NCBI GenBank assembly: GCA_937873095.1 | Contig: CALMVI010000005.1 | Span: 1 to 64,000, forward strand | Length of the DNA: 64,000 bases | Direction: 5' to 3' | From: an uncultured Acetobacteraceae bacterium | GTDB lineage: Bacteria; Pseudomonadota; Alphaproteobacteria; Acetobacterales; Acetobacteraceae | In this document: positions 46,100 to 57,227 of the stretch, in pieces | Numbering within the stretch: position 1 is the first letter of the stretch | Layout of the letters: each line of letters begins with the position of its first letter | The notes under the pieces: generated by a model | The model's input: only the letters and a program-made list of their open reading frames with translations | What the model was told of the DNA's origin: nothing | The model's database searches: none | Program-made: the position numbers and the translations under genes

Positions 46100-46906
46100 T
46101 TACAGCGGGTCGGACGCCTGGGCATCCGTGCTCAACACCATGCCGTCATGGGCGGCTTCCATGCCTCTGGGCAGGTTTGCGGCCATCCAGGACCAGTCCA
46201 TGTCGTAGCCCATGTGCGTCAGGATCGTTCGCCGAACGTTCAGCCGGCGCCGCCAGGCGTCGATCAGGTCGATATGGGCGTGCGTCAGGTGTTCCTGCCG
46301 CTGGAAGCAGCCCACCAGCCAGGTCTGCGTACCCGCCAGCGCCGCGAAAGCGGCGTCGTCCAGCCTGACCACGTCGGTGGAATAGGCGAAGCTTCCGATG
46401 CGCAGCCCCAGCGTGCGCATGACATAGTGGTCCTGGTCGAAGGTGCGGATGGTTGTTCCGCATCGCTCGATGGTCGCGCCGGGCTCGATGATCTGGAAAT
46501 CCATGACCGGGCGAAAGAAGTGCGGCGGGGTCCAGGGCCGGAAAGCGTAGTCGAACCGCCGTGCCAGCTCGTCCCTGGTCGTCTGCGTGGCATAGGCCGG
46601 CAACGGGCTGCCGGTGATGCGGTTCAGCAGGCGCACGTCGTCCAGCCCCGCCACGTGGTCGGCATGAGCATGCGTGAACACCAGCGCGTCGACCCTGGGC
46701 ACCCTGTTGGCCAGCAGCTGCGTCCGCACGTCCGGGCCGGTGTCGACCAGGATGCGGCCGCCTGGCGCCTCGATCAGGATGCTGGCGCGGGAGCGGCGGT
46801 TGCGGGGCTCTTCCGGGTCGCAGGCGCCCCAATCGCCGTCCCCGTGCAGGCCGCCCGGGCTGGGCACGCCGGCCGAGCCGCCGCAGCCGAGTACAACGAC
46901 CCTCAC
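46100..46906 (-). CDS. MBL-fold metallo-hydrolase, PhnP-like
   Basis: The 268-residue metallo-beta-lactamase-fold phosphodiesterase-like enzyme starts VRVVVLGCGGSAGVP and has the metal motif THAHADH near residue 78 and later His ligands in DQDHYV and LTHMGYD. Related to PhnP and RNase Z-like hydrolases; cyclic phosphate or nucleotide phosphodiesters are likely substrates. GTG 46906 lies 5 bp after tatD, and the order metG-tatD-MBL is conserved in alphaproteobacteria. Exact substrate unknown. Confidence 0.88.
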   Translation of the reverse strand: MRVVVLGCGGSAGVPSPGGLHGDGDWGACDPEEPRNRRSRASILIEAPGGRILVDTGPDVRTQLLANRVPRVDALVFTHAHADHVAGLDDVRLLNRITGSPLPAYATQTTRDELARRFDYAFRPWTPPHFFRPVMDFQIIEPGATIERCGTTIRTFDQDHYVMRTLGLRIGSFAYSTDVVRLDDAAFAALAGTQTWLVGCFQRQEHLTHAHIDLIDAWRRRLNVRRTILTHMGYDMDWSWMAANLPRGMEAAHDGMVLSTDAQASDPL

Positions 46907-46911
46907 TCCCG

Positions 46912-47685
46912 TCAGGCCGCCTTGCTGAACAGGCGGTAGAAGTTGCGGGTCGTCAGCTCGGCCACCGCTTCGGGCGACAGGCCCCTGACCTCGGCCAGCA
47001 CCCTGGCCGTGTGGGCGACGTAGGCGGGTTCGTTGCGCTTGCCGCGATGGGGTACGGGTGCGAGGTACGGTGCGTCGGTTTCCACCAGAAGCCGCTCGGC
47101 CGGCAGTTCGGCCGCGATCGCCCGCAGCCCGTCCGATTTCGGGAACGTGAGGATGCCGGAAAAGCTGACATGGCCGCCCATCGCCACGGCCTGCAGCGCC
47201 AGCTCGCGCCCTGAGCTGAAGCAATGCAGCAGGAAATCGAAGCTTCCGCCTTGATTTTGCTCCTCTTTGAGGATGGCGAGCGTGTCCTCGTCCGCGTCGC
47301 GGGTGTGGATGCAGACGGGTAGGCCGGCCAGCCTGGCCGCGCGTATATGGCGCCGGAACATTTCCGCCTGCGTCTCACGCGGCGCGCCGTCGTAGTGATA
47401 ATCCAGCCCGGCCTCCCCGATGCCGATGACGCGCCGGCGCGACGCCAAGGCCGCCAGCTGCTCCACGTCGGGCAGGTCTTCCTCGGCCGCGTAATGCGGG
47501 TGGGTGCCGATGGTGCACCACGCCTCCGGCACCTCGTCCAGCAGCGCGAACTGCTCCTCCGCGCGGGAAAGCCGGGTGCCGATGGTCACCAGGCCGCCGA
47601 TGCCGGCTGCCTGGGCACGCCGCCGGACCTCCGCCCGCTCCTCGCCCTTGTAATAGTCCAGATGGCAGTGGGAATCGATCAGCAT
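46912..47685 (-). CDS. tatD: TatD family metal-dependent deoxyribonuclease
   Basis: A 257-residue TIM-barrel hydrolase with the metal ligands in DSHCHLD, a GEAGLDYHY acidic site, the His in VCIHTRDA and HCFSSG, and the terminal ETDAPYLAP. TatD proteins act as 3'-5' exonucleases, in DNA repair or in tRNA/D-aminoacyl quality control. ATG 47685 is used; a TTG three bases upstream is also possible. Only a few bases separate it from metG, and the MBL gene follows. Confidence 0.93.
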   Translation of the reverse strand: MLIDSHCHLDYYKGEERAEVRRRAQAAGIGGLVTIGTRLSRAEEQFALLDEVPEAWCTIGTHPHYAAEEDLPDVEQLAALASRRRVIGIGEAGLDYHYDGAPRETQAEMFRRHIRAARLAGLPVCIHTRDADEDTLAILKEEQNQGGSFDFLLHCFSSGRELALQAVAMGGHVSFSGILTFPKSDGLRAIAAELPAERLLVETDAPYLAPVPHRGKRNEPAYVAHTARVLAEVRGLSPEAVAELTTRNFYRLFSKAA

Positions 47686-47692
47686 CAATGCG

Positions 47693-49222
47693 CTACGCTG
47701 CTTCTTCCACCCAGCGTGGGAAGACGCCCTGCGGCGGCGGAAGCGCGGTCGCGGCGGCGAGCGGCCGGTCCAGCGCCGAGAGGTCGCGCTCGCCCTCCGG
47801 CACGCCCAACTGGTCGAGCATGCGCGCCATGCTGCCCGGCATGAACGGCTGCAGCACGGTCGCGACCACGCGTATGGTGTCGGCCAGCACGCGCAGCACC
47901 GCGGCCATGCGCGCGGGGTCGGTGCGGCGCAGCGCCCAGGGCGCCTGATGGTCGATATAGGCGTTCGCCGCCCGGATCACGCGCCAGGTCTCCTCCAGCG
48001 CGTCGCCGAGCGCCTGCCGGCCCACATGCTCGCGCAGCCGCGCCGGCAGCGCTGCCGCCATGCCGAGCAGCGCACGATCCTCCTCGCTGGGCGGCCCCGG
48101 CTCGGGCAGCAGGCCGGACAGGTTCTTGGCGATCAGCGACAGCGAGCGCTGGGCCAGATTGCCCAGATCGTTGGCGAGGTCCACGTTCATCCGGCCGACC
48201 AGGGCGCGTGCGGAAAAATCGCCGTCGCCGCCGAACGGCACCTCGCGCAGCAGGAAATAGCGGACCGGGTCCAATCCGTAGGTGTCGACCAGCGCCAGCG
48301 GATCGACAACGTTGCCCACCGACTTGCTCATCTTGGCGCCCTCGATCGTCCACCAGCCATGGGCGAAGATGCGGCGGGGCACCGGCAGCCCGGCCGCCAT
48401 CAGGAAAGCCGGCCAGTAGACGGCGTGGAAGCGCTGGATGTCCTTGCCCACCAGGTGCAGGTCGGCGGGCCAGAAGCGCCATAGCGGCCCTGTCCGGTCG
48501 GGGTAGCCGAGTGCCGTGACGTAGTTGGCCAGCGCGTCCAGCCATACGTACATGACGTGGTCGGAATCGCCGGGCACGGGGATGCCCCAGCGGAAGCTGG
48601 AGCGGCTGACGGACAGGTCGTGCAGCCCGCCGCGGATGAAGCTGATCATCTCGTTGCGCTTGCCCGCCGGGCCCACGAAGTCGGGACAGGTTTCGTAATG
48701 CGCCAGCAGCCGGTCCTGGAAGGCCGAGAGCCGGAACAGGTAGTTGGGCTCCCTCACCCACTCCACCGGCGCGCCGGTCGGCGCCGTCCTGGTGCCGTCA
48801 GGGTGGGTGGTCAGGTCCGCCTCGGCGTAGAAATCCTCGTCACGGACCGCGTACCAGCCCTCGTAATGGCCGAGGTAGATGTCGCCGTTCGCCGCCAGTT
48901 GCGTCCAGAGAGCGGTCGCCCCCTGCTTGTGCCTCGGCTCGGTCGTGCGAATGAAATCGTCGTTGCTCACCTCCAGCCGGGCGAGCATCGTGCGGAACTC
49001 GGCCGACACCCGGTCGGTGAACGCCTGCGGCTCCAGTCCCACGTCGCGGGCGGCCTTTTCCACCTTCTGGCCGTGCTCGTCGGTGCCCGACAGGAAATGC
49101 ACGTCGCGTCCGTCCAGGCGGTGGAACCGGGCGATCACGTCGGCGGCGATCGCGGTGTAGGCGTGGCCGATATGCGGCGACCCGTTGACGTAGAAGATCG
49201 GGGTCGTGACGTAGAACTGCAT
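47693..49222 (-). CDS. metG: Methionyl-tRNA synthetase
   Basis: A 509-residue class I synthetase. The HIGH motif is in NGSPHIGHAYT, the KMSKS signature is in GAKMSKSVGN, and the anticodon-binding helical domain is at the C-terminus. The connective peptide lacks the CxxC zinc knuckles of the E. coli type, and the C-terminal dimerisation domain is absent, so this is the shorter zinc-independent form. ATG 49222 (MQFYVTTPIFYVN) gives the standard N-terminus. It sits between holB and tatD on the same strand. Confidence 0.97.
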   Translation of the reverse strand: MQFYVTTPIFYVNGSPHIGHAYTAIAADVIARFHRLDGRDVHFLSGTDEHGQKVEKAARDVGLEPQAFTDRVSAEFRTMLARLEVSNDDFIRTTEPRHKQGATALWTQLAANGDIYLGHYEGWYAVRDEDFYAEADLTTHPDGTRTAPTGAPVEWVREPNYLFRLSAFQDRLLAHYETCPDFVGPAGKRNEMISFIRGGLHDLSVSRSSFRWGIPVPGDSDHVMYVWLDALANYVTALGYPDRTGPLWRFWPADLHLVGKDIQRFHAVYWPAFLMAAGLPVPRRIFAHGWWTIEGAKMSKSVGNVVDPLALVDTYGLDPVRYFLLREVPFGGDGDFSARALVGRMNVDLANDLGNLAQRSLSLIAKNLSGLLPEPGPPSEEDRALLGMAAALPARLREHVGRQALGDALEETWRVIRAANAYIDHQAPWALRRTDPARMAAVLRVLADTIRVVATVLQPFMPGSMARMLDQLGVPEGERDLSALDRPLAAATALPPPQGVFPRWVEEAA

Positions 49223-49257
49223 CGGATGCCCTGGGCCTGCCGCGGCGCAGCGCGATA

Positions 49258-50259
49258 TCACGCCGCCCGAAGCAGCGCCAACCCGGCGACCGTCGCCTGG
49301 CGGCGGTCCATGTTCGAACGCTCGGTCTCGAAGGCCAGCTGGGCGATGGCCTGCGCCGTCTCCGCCCAGTGCAGCGGCGACCGGCTCTCGACCAGCCGCC
49401 TCTGCGCCGCGTCGGCCGTGCCGCGCAGGCTGGCGCTGACGGCAGAGGCGATGCCGCCGTGCAGCAGGCCCATGAAGGTCTCGAACGGCGCCTGCTCGCG
49501 CAGCGCATCGGCCATCTCGTAGGCGCGCGTCAGCGCGATCTCCGGGCCGGCCTCCAGCACCTCGCGCACCATGGCGGCCAGCTTCGGTCCGCCTTCCTCG
49601 GCCAGGGCCAGCGCACGGCCAGGCGAGCCCTGGGCCATCGCGGCCAGCGCGGCCCGCTCAGGGGCTGCCAGCGCCGGCAGGCTGGCCCGCAGCACCTCGT
49701 CCATCTCTTGTGCCGCAAGCGGCGTCAGCGCCAGGTGGCGGCAGCGGCTGCGTATGGTGGGCAGCAGCCGGCCCGCCGCCGAACACACCAGGATCAGCAC
49801 CGCGCGCGGCGGCGGCTCCTCCAGCACCTTGAGCAGGGCGTTGGCCGATTGCGCGTTCACGTCCTCGGCGCCGTCCACGATCACCACCCGCCAGCCGCCC
49901 TCGGCCGGGGTCAGGTGCAGGAAGGGCGGGATGCCGCGCACGCTGTCGGCTGCGATCTGCTTCTTCATCCGCTTCTTCTTGTCGTCCCACTCGCGCTCCA
50001 CCGTCAGCAGGTCGGCATGCGTGCCGGCCGCCACCCGGCGGAACACCGGATGGCTCGACGCCATGTCGAGCGGGCCATCGCCGCCGGCGAGCAGCCGGCG
50101 GGCGAAGCGGAAGGCCAGCGTCGCCTTGCCGACGCCCTCGGCCCCTGTGATCAGCCAGGCATGGTGCAGCCGGCCGCCGCGGAGCGCCTCCAGCAGGCAG
50201 GCCTCTGCCGCCCGATGCCCGGTGAAGCGCGGGTTCTCGCGCGGCGCCGGCGCGGTCAC
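49258..50259 (-). CDS. holB: DNA polymerase III subunit delta'
   Basis: A 333-residue clamp-loader subunit: GAEGVGKATLAFRFARRLL (P-loop region), VVIVDGAEDVNAQSANALLKVLEEPP and the SRC motif in TIRSRCRHLAL. It loads the beta clamp with DnaX and HolA. GTG 50259 overlaps the GH15 stop by 4 bp (GTGA). The usual upstream partner tmk is missing and a GH15 gene occupies its place. Followed 35 bp later by metG. Confidence 0.92.
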   Translation of the reverse strand: MTAPAPRENPRFTGHRAAEACLLEALRGGRLHHAWLITGAEGVGKATLAFRFARRLLAGGDGPLDMASSHPVFRRVAAGTHADLLTVEREWDDKKKRMKKQIAADSVRGIPPFLHLTPAEGGWRVVIVDGAEDVNAQSANALLKVLEEPPPRAVLILVCSAAGRLLPTIRSRCRHLALTPLAAQEMDEVLRASLPALAAPERAALAAMAQGSPGRALALAEEGGPKLAAMVREVLEAGPEIALTRAYEMADALREQAPFETFMGLLHGGIASAVSASLRGTADAAQRRLVESRSPLHWAETAQAIAQLAFETERSNMDRRQATVAGLALLRAA

Positions 50260-52142
50260 GCCTGTGCCGTCGTTTGGGTCGCCGCTGGGCTCGCCGCCTG
50301 GGCCGGGAGCGGGCCGGCCGGCGGCTCGGGTGCGGTTTCCTGCCCCATGCGGCGCTCGAATCCGCGGCCCTTCCATAGCGTCATCGCCCCTGCAACCAGC
50401 GCCACGTGGGAGAACGCCTGCGGGAAGTTGCCGACCTGCCGCTTCAGCTTCGGATCGTATTCCTCGCTCAGCAGACCGACGTCGTTGCTCAGGCCGAGCA
50501 GCCGCTCGAACGTCGCCTTCGCCTCCTTGTGTCGCCCCTGGGCCGTGTAGGCGTCGGCCAGCCAGAACGTGCAGGCGAGGAACGCCCCCTCGCCCTCCGG
50601 AAGCCCGTCCACGTTGCTCTGCGTGCGGTAGCGCAGCACGAAGCCGTCCTCCAGCAGGTCCTCCTCGATCGCCTTCACCGTGCCCAGCATGCGCGGGTCG
50701 TCCGCGCGCATGAACCCGACGCTCGAGATCAGCAGCAGGCTGGCGTCCACCTCGCGCGAGCCGAAGCTTTGCACGAAGGTGTTGCGCGCCGGATCGTAGC
50801 CCTCGCGCATCACGCGTTCGCCGATCGCGTCCCGCAGCGCGCGCCACTCGGCGACCGGCCCTGACATGTGGTAGCGCGTCGCGTCCTTGATCATCCGGTC
50901 CACCGCCACCCAGGCCATCACCTTGCTGAAGGTGAAATGCTGGCGCGGGCCGCGTATCTCCCACATGCCCTCGTCCGGCTGATCCCATATGTTGGCCAGG
51001 TGCTCGACGATCCTGCGCTGCAGCGACCAGCCGTGCGGCGCCGATTTCAGGCCGTGGCGCCGCGCCTGGTGCAGGCATTCCAGCACCTCGCCGTAGACGT
51101 CCAGCTGCACCTGGCCGCTCGCCGCGTTGCCCGTCCGCACCGGCGTGCTGCCTTCGTAGCCGGCGAGCCAGGGCAGCTCCCGCTCGTCCAGCGCGCGTTC
51201 CCCATGCAGGCCGTACATGATCTGGATCTGCTTGGCGCTGCCGGCGATGCTCCTCTGCAGCCAGTCGCGCCAGCGCGACGCCTCCTCGGTGAAGCCGGCT
51301 TCCATCAGCGCGAACAGCGTCAGGCTCGCATCGCGCAGCCAGCAATAGCGATAGTCCCAATTGCGCGGACCGCCGATCTGTTCGGGCAGCGACGTGGTGA
51401 CGGCAGCCACGATGCCGCCCGTCGGCGCATAGGAGAGCGCCTTCAGCGTCAGCAGGGACCGCTGCACGGCCGCCTTGTAAGGCCCCTCGTAGCGCGACCT
51501 GGCGATGAAGCGGCGCCAATAGTCCTGCGTCGCCGCCAGCGCGGCCGCCACGTCGATGGCGGGTGCCGGTGGCAGGTGCGACAGGCCGTGGCTGAGCACG
51601 AAGGACGCGGTCTCGCCTGCGGACACCTTGAACCGCGCATGGGTGCGCATGTCTTCGCCGACCAGCTTCACGCGCGTACGCAACAGGACCATCTCCGGTC
51701 CGGCGATGGCGCACAGGCCCGAATGGTCCTCCAGCCGGGTCACCCAGGGGACCGACACGCCGTAATCCATCCGCAACGCCAGATCCAGCCGCATGGCGAC
51801 CGTCCCCCTGCGGCCTTCGACCAGCCGCACCAGGGTCGCGTTGCCGGCTTCCGGCACCATGAAGTCGATCAGCGCGACGCTGCCCGTGCCGGTCTCGAAC
51901 ACCGTCTCCAGGATCATCGTGCCGTCGCGATAGGCGCGGGTGACGGCGGCTCCTGCGTCTTCGGGCGCGATGAGCCAGCGCCCGTTGCCGCTGTCGCCCA
52001 GCAGGGCCGCGAAGCACGCGCCGCTGTCGAACCGCGGCAGGCACAGCCAGTCGATCGAGCCGTTTCGGCCGACCAGCGCCGCGGTCACGCAATTGCCGAT
52101 CATCGCGTAGTCTTCGATTCGCAGCGGCTTGTCTGGCGTCAT
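50256..52142 (-). CDS. Glycoside hydrolase family 15 (glucoamylase/trehalase-like)
   Basis: The 628-residue cytoplasmic enzyme has an N-terminal beta-sandwich (about 1-225) beginning LRIEDYAMIGNCVTAALVGRNGSIDWLC, and an (alpha/alpha)6 barrel with NWDYRYCWLRDASLTL. Catalytic acids are expected in DEGMWEIRG (about 400) and SEEYDP (about 575). Bacterial relatives hydrolyse trehalose or short maltooligosaccharides. No signal peptide. ATG 52142 has GAAGG upstream. The Ala/Pro-rich tail (TAPEPPAGPLPAQAASPAATQTTAQA) ends in an overlap with holB. Confidence 0.92.
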   Translation of the reverse strand: MTPDKPLRIEDYAMIGNCVTAALVGRNGSIDWLCLPRFDSGACFAALLGDSGNGRWLIAPEDAGAAVTRAYRDGTMILETVFETGTGSVALIDFMVPEAGNATLVRLVEGRRGTVAMRLDLALRMDYGVSVPWVTRLEDHSGLCAIAGPEMVLLRTRVKLVGEDMRTHARFKVSAGETASFVLSHGLSHLPPAPAIDVAAALAATQDYWRRFIARSRYEGPYKAAVQRSLLTLKALSYAPTGGIVAAVTTSLPEQIGGPRNWDYRYCWLRDASLTLFALMEAGFTEEASRWRDWLQRSIAGSAKQIQIMYGLHGERALDERELPWLAGYEGSTPVRTGNAASGQVQLDVYGEVLECLHQARRHGLKSAPHGWSLQRRIVEHLANIWDQPDEGMWEIRGPRQHFTFSKVMAWVAVDRMIKDATRYHMSGPVAEWRALRDAIGERVMREGYDPARNTFVQSFGSREVDASLLLISSVGFMRADDPRMLGTVKAIEEDLLEDGFVLRYRTQSNVDGLPEGEGAFLACTFWLADAYTAQGRHKEAKATFERLLGLSNDVGLLSEEYDPKLKRQVGNFPQAFSHVALVAGAMTLWKGRGFERRMGQETAPEPPAGPLPAQAASPAATQTTAQA

Positions 52143-52267
52143 TGCAGTGCACCCTTCGATACCGGCCCAGTCTGACACGCCGCAGTCTGAACGCGCATTG
52201 CACGCGCGCAAAGCGGCATCCCTCACCCCGGGCGAGGCTCGGCCTCGCGCTCGTCCCCCGCGAAAGC

Positions 52268-52296
52268 TTGACTTTGCGCCAGGGCTTGCAGATATC
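52268..52296 (+). promoter_or_regulatory. Sigma-70 type promoter candidate for the DEAD-box gene
   Basis: TTGACT (52268-52273), 17 bp spacer, GATATC (52291-52296), about 117 bp upstream of the helicase start codon in the 270-bp divergent region. The -10 is only a partial match. No other feature was seen in 52143-52412. Confidence 0.4.
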
Positions 52297-52412
52297 CGCC
52301 CTGCGATGCGCGCCCGCGTTGTTCGCGCCCGGCGGCAAGCTGGCTACGAGTTTGGCACCCGCCACGCAACTGAAGCCCGCCCGCCTTACCCTTTCGAAAC
52401 CGAGAAGATTTG

Positions 52413-54344
<1,932 letters not shown>

Positions 54345-55687
54345 CCGCGCGCGCGCCGCGTTCCCGGCCGCCAGGCCCGGCGCGGCGCCTGCCGAAATCG
54401 TCACCATAGGCCGCATGGGCAGCGCGGGAGACGGCGTGGCGGCGCGGCCCGGCGCCGAGCCGTTGCACGTGCCGCGCAGCCTGCCTGGCGAGACGGTGCG
54501 CGTGCAGCCGTTGCAGGGTGGCCGGCGGGTCGAGCTGCTGGGCGTGCTGCAGGCGAGCCCGGACCGGGTGGCGCCGCCCTGCCCGCACTTTATGCAGGGC
54601 TGCGGCGGCTGCGCGGTGCAGCACTGGTCGGACGATGCCTATGCCGCCTGGAAGCGCGGGCTGGTCGTGGACGCGCTGCTGCGCGCCGGCCTGGACGCGG
54701 ACTGCGTCGGCCCTCTGGTGAGGACGCCGCCCCGGTCGCGCCGGCGGATGGAGTTTGCCGTCGAGCGGGTGGATGGGGGCGTCGTGCTCGGGCTGCATCG
54801 CGCCCATGACCGTCGCGTCCTCGACCTCTCGGCCTGCGAGGTGCTGCATCCCGCCCTGTTCGCGTTGGTGCAACCGCTCCGCAGCGCACTGTGCGGCCTG
54901 GCTGCGCTGCGGCGCCGCGGCTCGGTCCTGGCCAACCTCACCCGGTCCGGCCCAGACCTGACGATGCGCCTGGACGGGATGCCTGCCCCGTCCGATCGCG
55001 GCAAGCTCGCCGCCTTCGCGGCCGCGCGCGGCGTCCCGCGCATCGCCTGTGCGCTCGGCGACGGGCAAGCGGAAACGGCGTGCCAGCAGCAGGTGCCGAT
55101 GGCGGTGTTCGCCGGCCACCAGGTCGCCTTGCCGCCTGGCGCGTTCCTGCAGGCCTCGGCGGAGGGCGAGGCGGCCATCGTGGCGGCGGTGCTGGCCGGC
55201 CTGCCTGACCGCATGACCGGCCGGTCGCGTGCGGTCGAACTCTATGCCGGTTGCGGCACCATCAGCTTCCCCGTGGCGCAGCGCCTGCGCGTGCAGGCCT
55301 TCGAGGGCGACGCCCAGGCTGCCGCGGCGCTGCGCCGCGCCCAGGCCGGCAGCCGCGTGGAGGCCACCCATCGCGACCTGGCCCGCCAGCCGCTCTCCGC
55401 CAAGGAGTTGTCGGGCGCCGCCGTGGTGATCCTGGACCCGCCATATGCAGGCGCCGCCATGCAGGTGCCGCAGATCGCCCGGAGCGATGTCGGGCGCGTC
55501 GTCTATGTCAGCTGCAACCCGGCGATCCTCGCGCGCGACGCGGCCCTGCTCGCGCAGGCCGGCTTCCGACTGATACGGGCGACCCCGATCGACCAGTTCG
55601 TCTGGTCGGCGCAGATCGAGTGCGTGGCGGTGTTCGCGCGACCGTAGCGGCCAGCGCCTGTATCCCATTCCCGCCAGGGTCCGCCGA

Positions 55688-57130
55688 CTACGTCGCGCCG
55701 ATCCCGACATAGAGGTTTTCCAGCGCGGCCGCGGCGAGCGCCTGGGTCAGCTCGGGCGCAAGCTTGAAACAGCGGCAGACCTGGGCTGCCTGTTCGCAGA
55801 TGAAGCGCGGCTGGAACGAGGCCAGCTCGAAGCGCCCCTGCGCGGTGAGCCGCTCGACCACGTGGTCGAACGCCGCGTCCGTCAGCGTCAGCCCGTATGA
55901 GGCGGCGGCGCGCTCGAAGATCTGGCGGTATTCGGCGCGGCTGGGTCCGAGGAGTTCGATCTTGTAGGGGATGCGCCGCAGGAACGCCGGATCCATCAGG
56001 TCGGCGGGTGCGAGGTTCGTCGAGAAGATGACCAGCTCGTCGAACGGCAGCTTGAAGGTTATGCCGGTGTTCAGCTTGAGGTAGTCGATCCGGTTCTCCA
56101 ACGGAATGATCCAGCGGTTCAGCAGGTCGGTCGGGTGCACCTTCTGCCGGCCGAAATCGTCGATCAGGAAAACCCCGTTCAGCGCCTTCATGTGCAGCGG
56201 AGCGTCGTAGCACCTCGTGCCCGCGTCCCAGCGCAGGTCCAGCATGTCCAGCGTCATCTCGCCGCCGGCCACCGCCACCGGGCGCTTGCATGCCGCCCAT
56301 CTGGCGTCGAACGCCTCGATCTGCACGCCCGTGTTGAGCGTGGCCGCGCCGTCGGCGCGCTCCTCCATGAACGGCCGGTGCAGGCTCGGATCGTGCATCT
56401 TGACGATCTGGCCGCCGACCTCGATCGCGTACGGAATGAAGACGGGATCGGTGAACAGCCCGGCGATGCGGGTGCCGATGCTGGTCTTGCCGTTTCCCGG
56501 CGGGCCGTAGAGCAGCACCGTGCGCCCCGAACTGACCGCGGGCACGAGGCGGTCGATGGTCTGGTCCGACAGGATGAGCCCGGCGAAAGCGCGCCGCAGA
56601 GTGGCCCTGTCCAGGATGTGCCCGCCGATCGGCTGCTTTTCCACCTGCGAGACGAAGGCCGCCAGGCTGACCGGCGCCGGACCCATGTACTGGGTCTGCT
56701 CCATCGCCTCCCCCGCCGCCACACGGCCCTGGTCGCTCAGCGCGTAGCGCATGGTGCGCACGATGCCGGTCACCGACCCGACGACGTAGACGAGTTTCTG
56801 CACCACCGCGTCGTCGAGGATTTCCTGCAGCACCGACTGCGCCAGGAGCAGCCGGCGCGACAATTCGGGCAGCGTCTCGCAGGAGGCCACACGCATGAAC
56901 TTCAGCGTCAGGCCCAGCAGCACGCCGGGCGAGACCCCGGTCTCGGCCACGTTGCGCGGCATCACCGGCGTGTCGCTGATGACGGCGTAGAGCTGCTCGG
57001 TCGAGAGCAGGCCGAGCGCGATCAGGTTTTCGCCCAGCCGCCCGCCCTGCTGGCGCTGGCGCTCGACCGCCGACTCCAGATCGGCGTCGCGAACCATGCC
57101 GCGCATCAGCAAGACGTCGCCTAGGCGCAA
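55688..57130 (-). CDS. AAA+ ATPase with N-terminal MshEN-like domain
   Basis: A 480-residue protein. Residues 1-52 fit the tandem MshEN pattern (RLGxxLxxxGx...Q...GRLGExLxxxGxL...L) that binds c-di-GMP in type II secretion/MshE ATPases. The AAA+ core has Walker A GPPGNGKT with Lys215 and Walker B FLIDDFG with Asp324/Asp325, then STNLAPADLMDPAFLRRIPYKIEL, a sensor-1/arginine-finger-like block. I recall similar proteins being labelled as chaperone-like ATPases associated with Flp pilus assembly. No pilus gene is nearby. A c-di-GMP-controlled remodelling ATPase is the inferred role. Confidence 0.75.
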   Translation of the reverse strand: MRLGDVLLMRGMVRDADLESAVERQRQQGGRLGENLIALGLLSTEQLYAVISDTPVMPRNVAETGVSPGVLLGLTLKFMRVASCETLPELSRRLLLAQSVLQEILDDAVVQKLVYVVGSVTGIVRTMRYALSDQGRVAAGEAMEQTQYMGPAPVSLAAFVSQVEKQPIGGHILDRATLRRAFAGLILSDQTIDRLVPAVSSGRTVLLYGPPGNGKTSIGTRIAGLFTDPVFIPYAIEVGGQIVKMHDPSLHRPFMEERADGAATLNTGVQIEAFDARWAACKRPVAVAGGEMTLDMLDLRWDAGTRCYDAPLHMKALNGVFLIDDFGRQKVHPTDLLNRWIIPLENRIDYLKLNTGITFKLPFDELVIFSTNLAPADLMDPAFLRRIPYKIELLGPSRAEYRQIFERAAASYGLTLTDAAFDHVVERLTAQGRFELASFQPRFICEQAAQVCRCFKLAPELTQALAAAALENLYVGIGAT

Positions 57131-57227
57131 GTCGGGGCTCCCAAGGAACGATCCTTTTCAAAGCGAGGGCAGACGACCTTCGCCCGCTACGCCCGAAACG
57201 GCGTCCGTCCGTTTCTCCCCGGTCACC

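Noticed and set aside
49258-52365. 1035-codon minus-strand frame joining GH15 and holB
   Set aside because: Only its C-terminal third is a protein (HolB). The rest is an out-of-frame reading of the GH15 gene; a GTGA overlap gives the real holB start.
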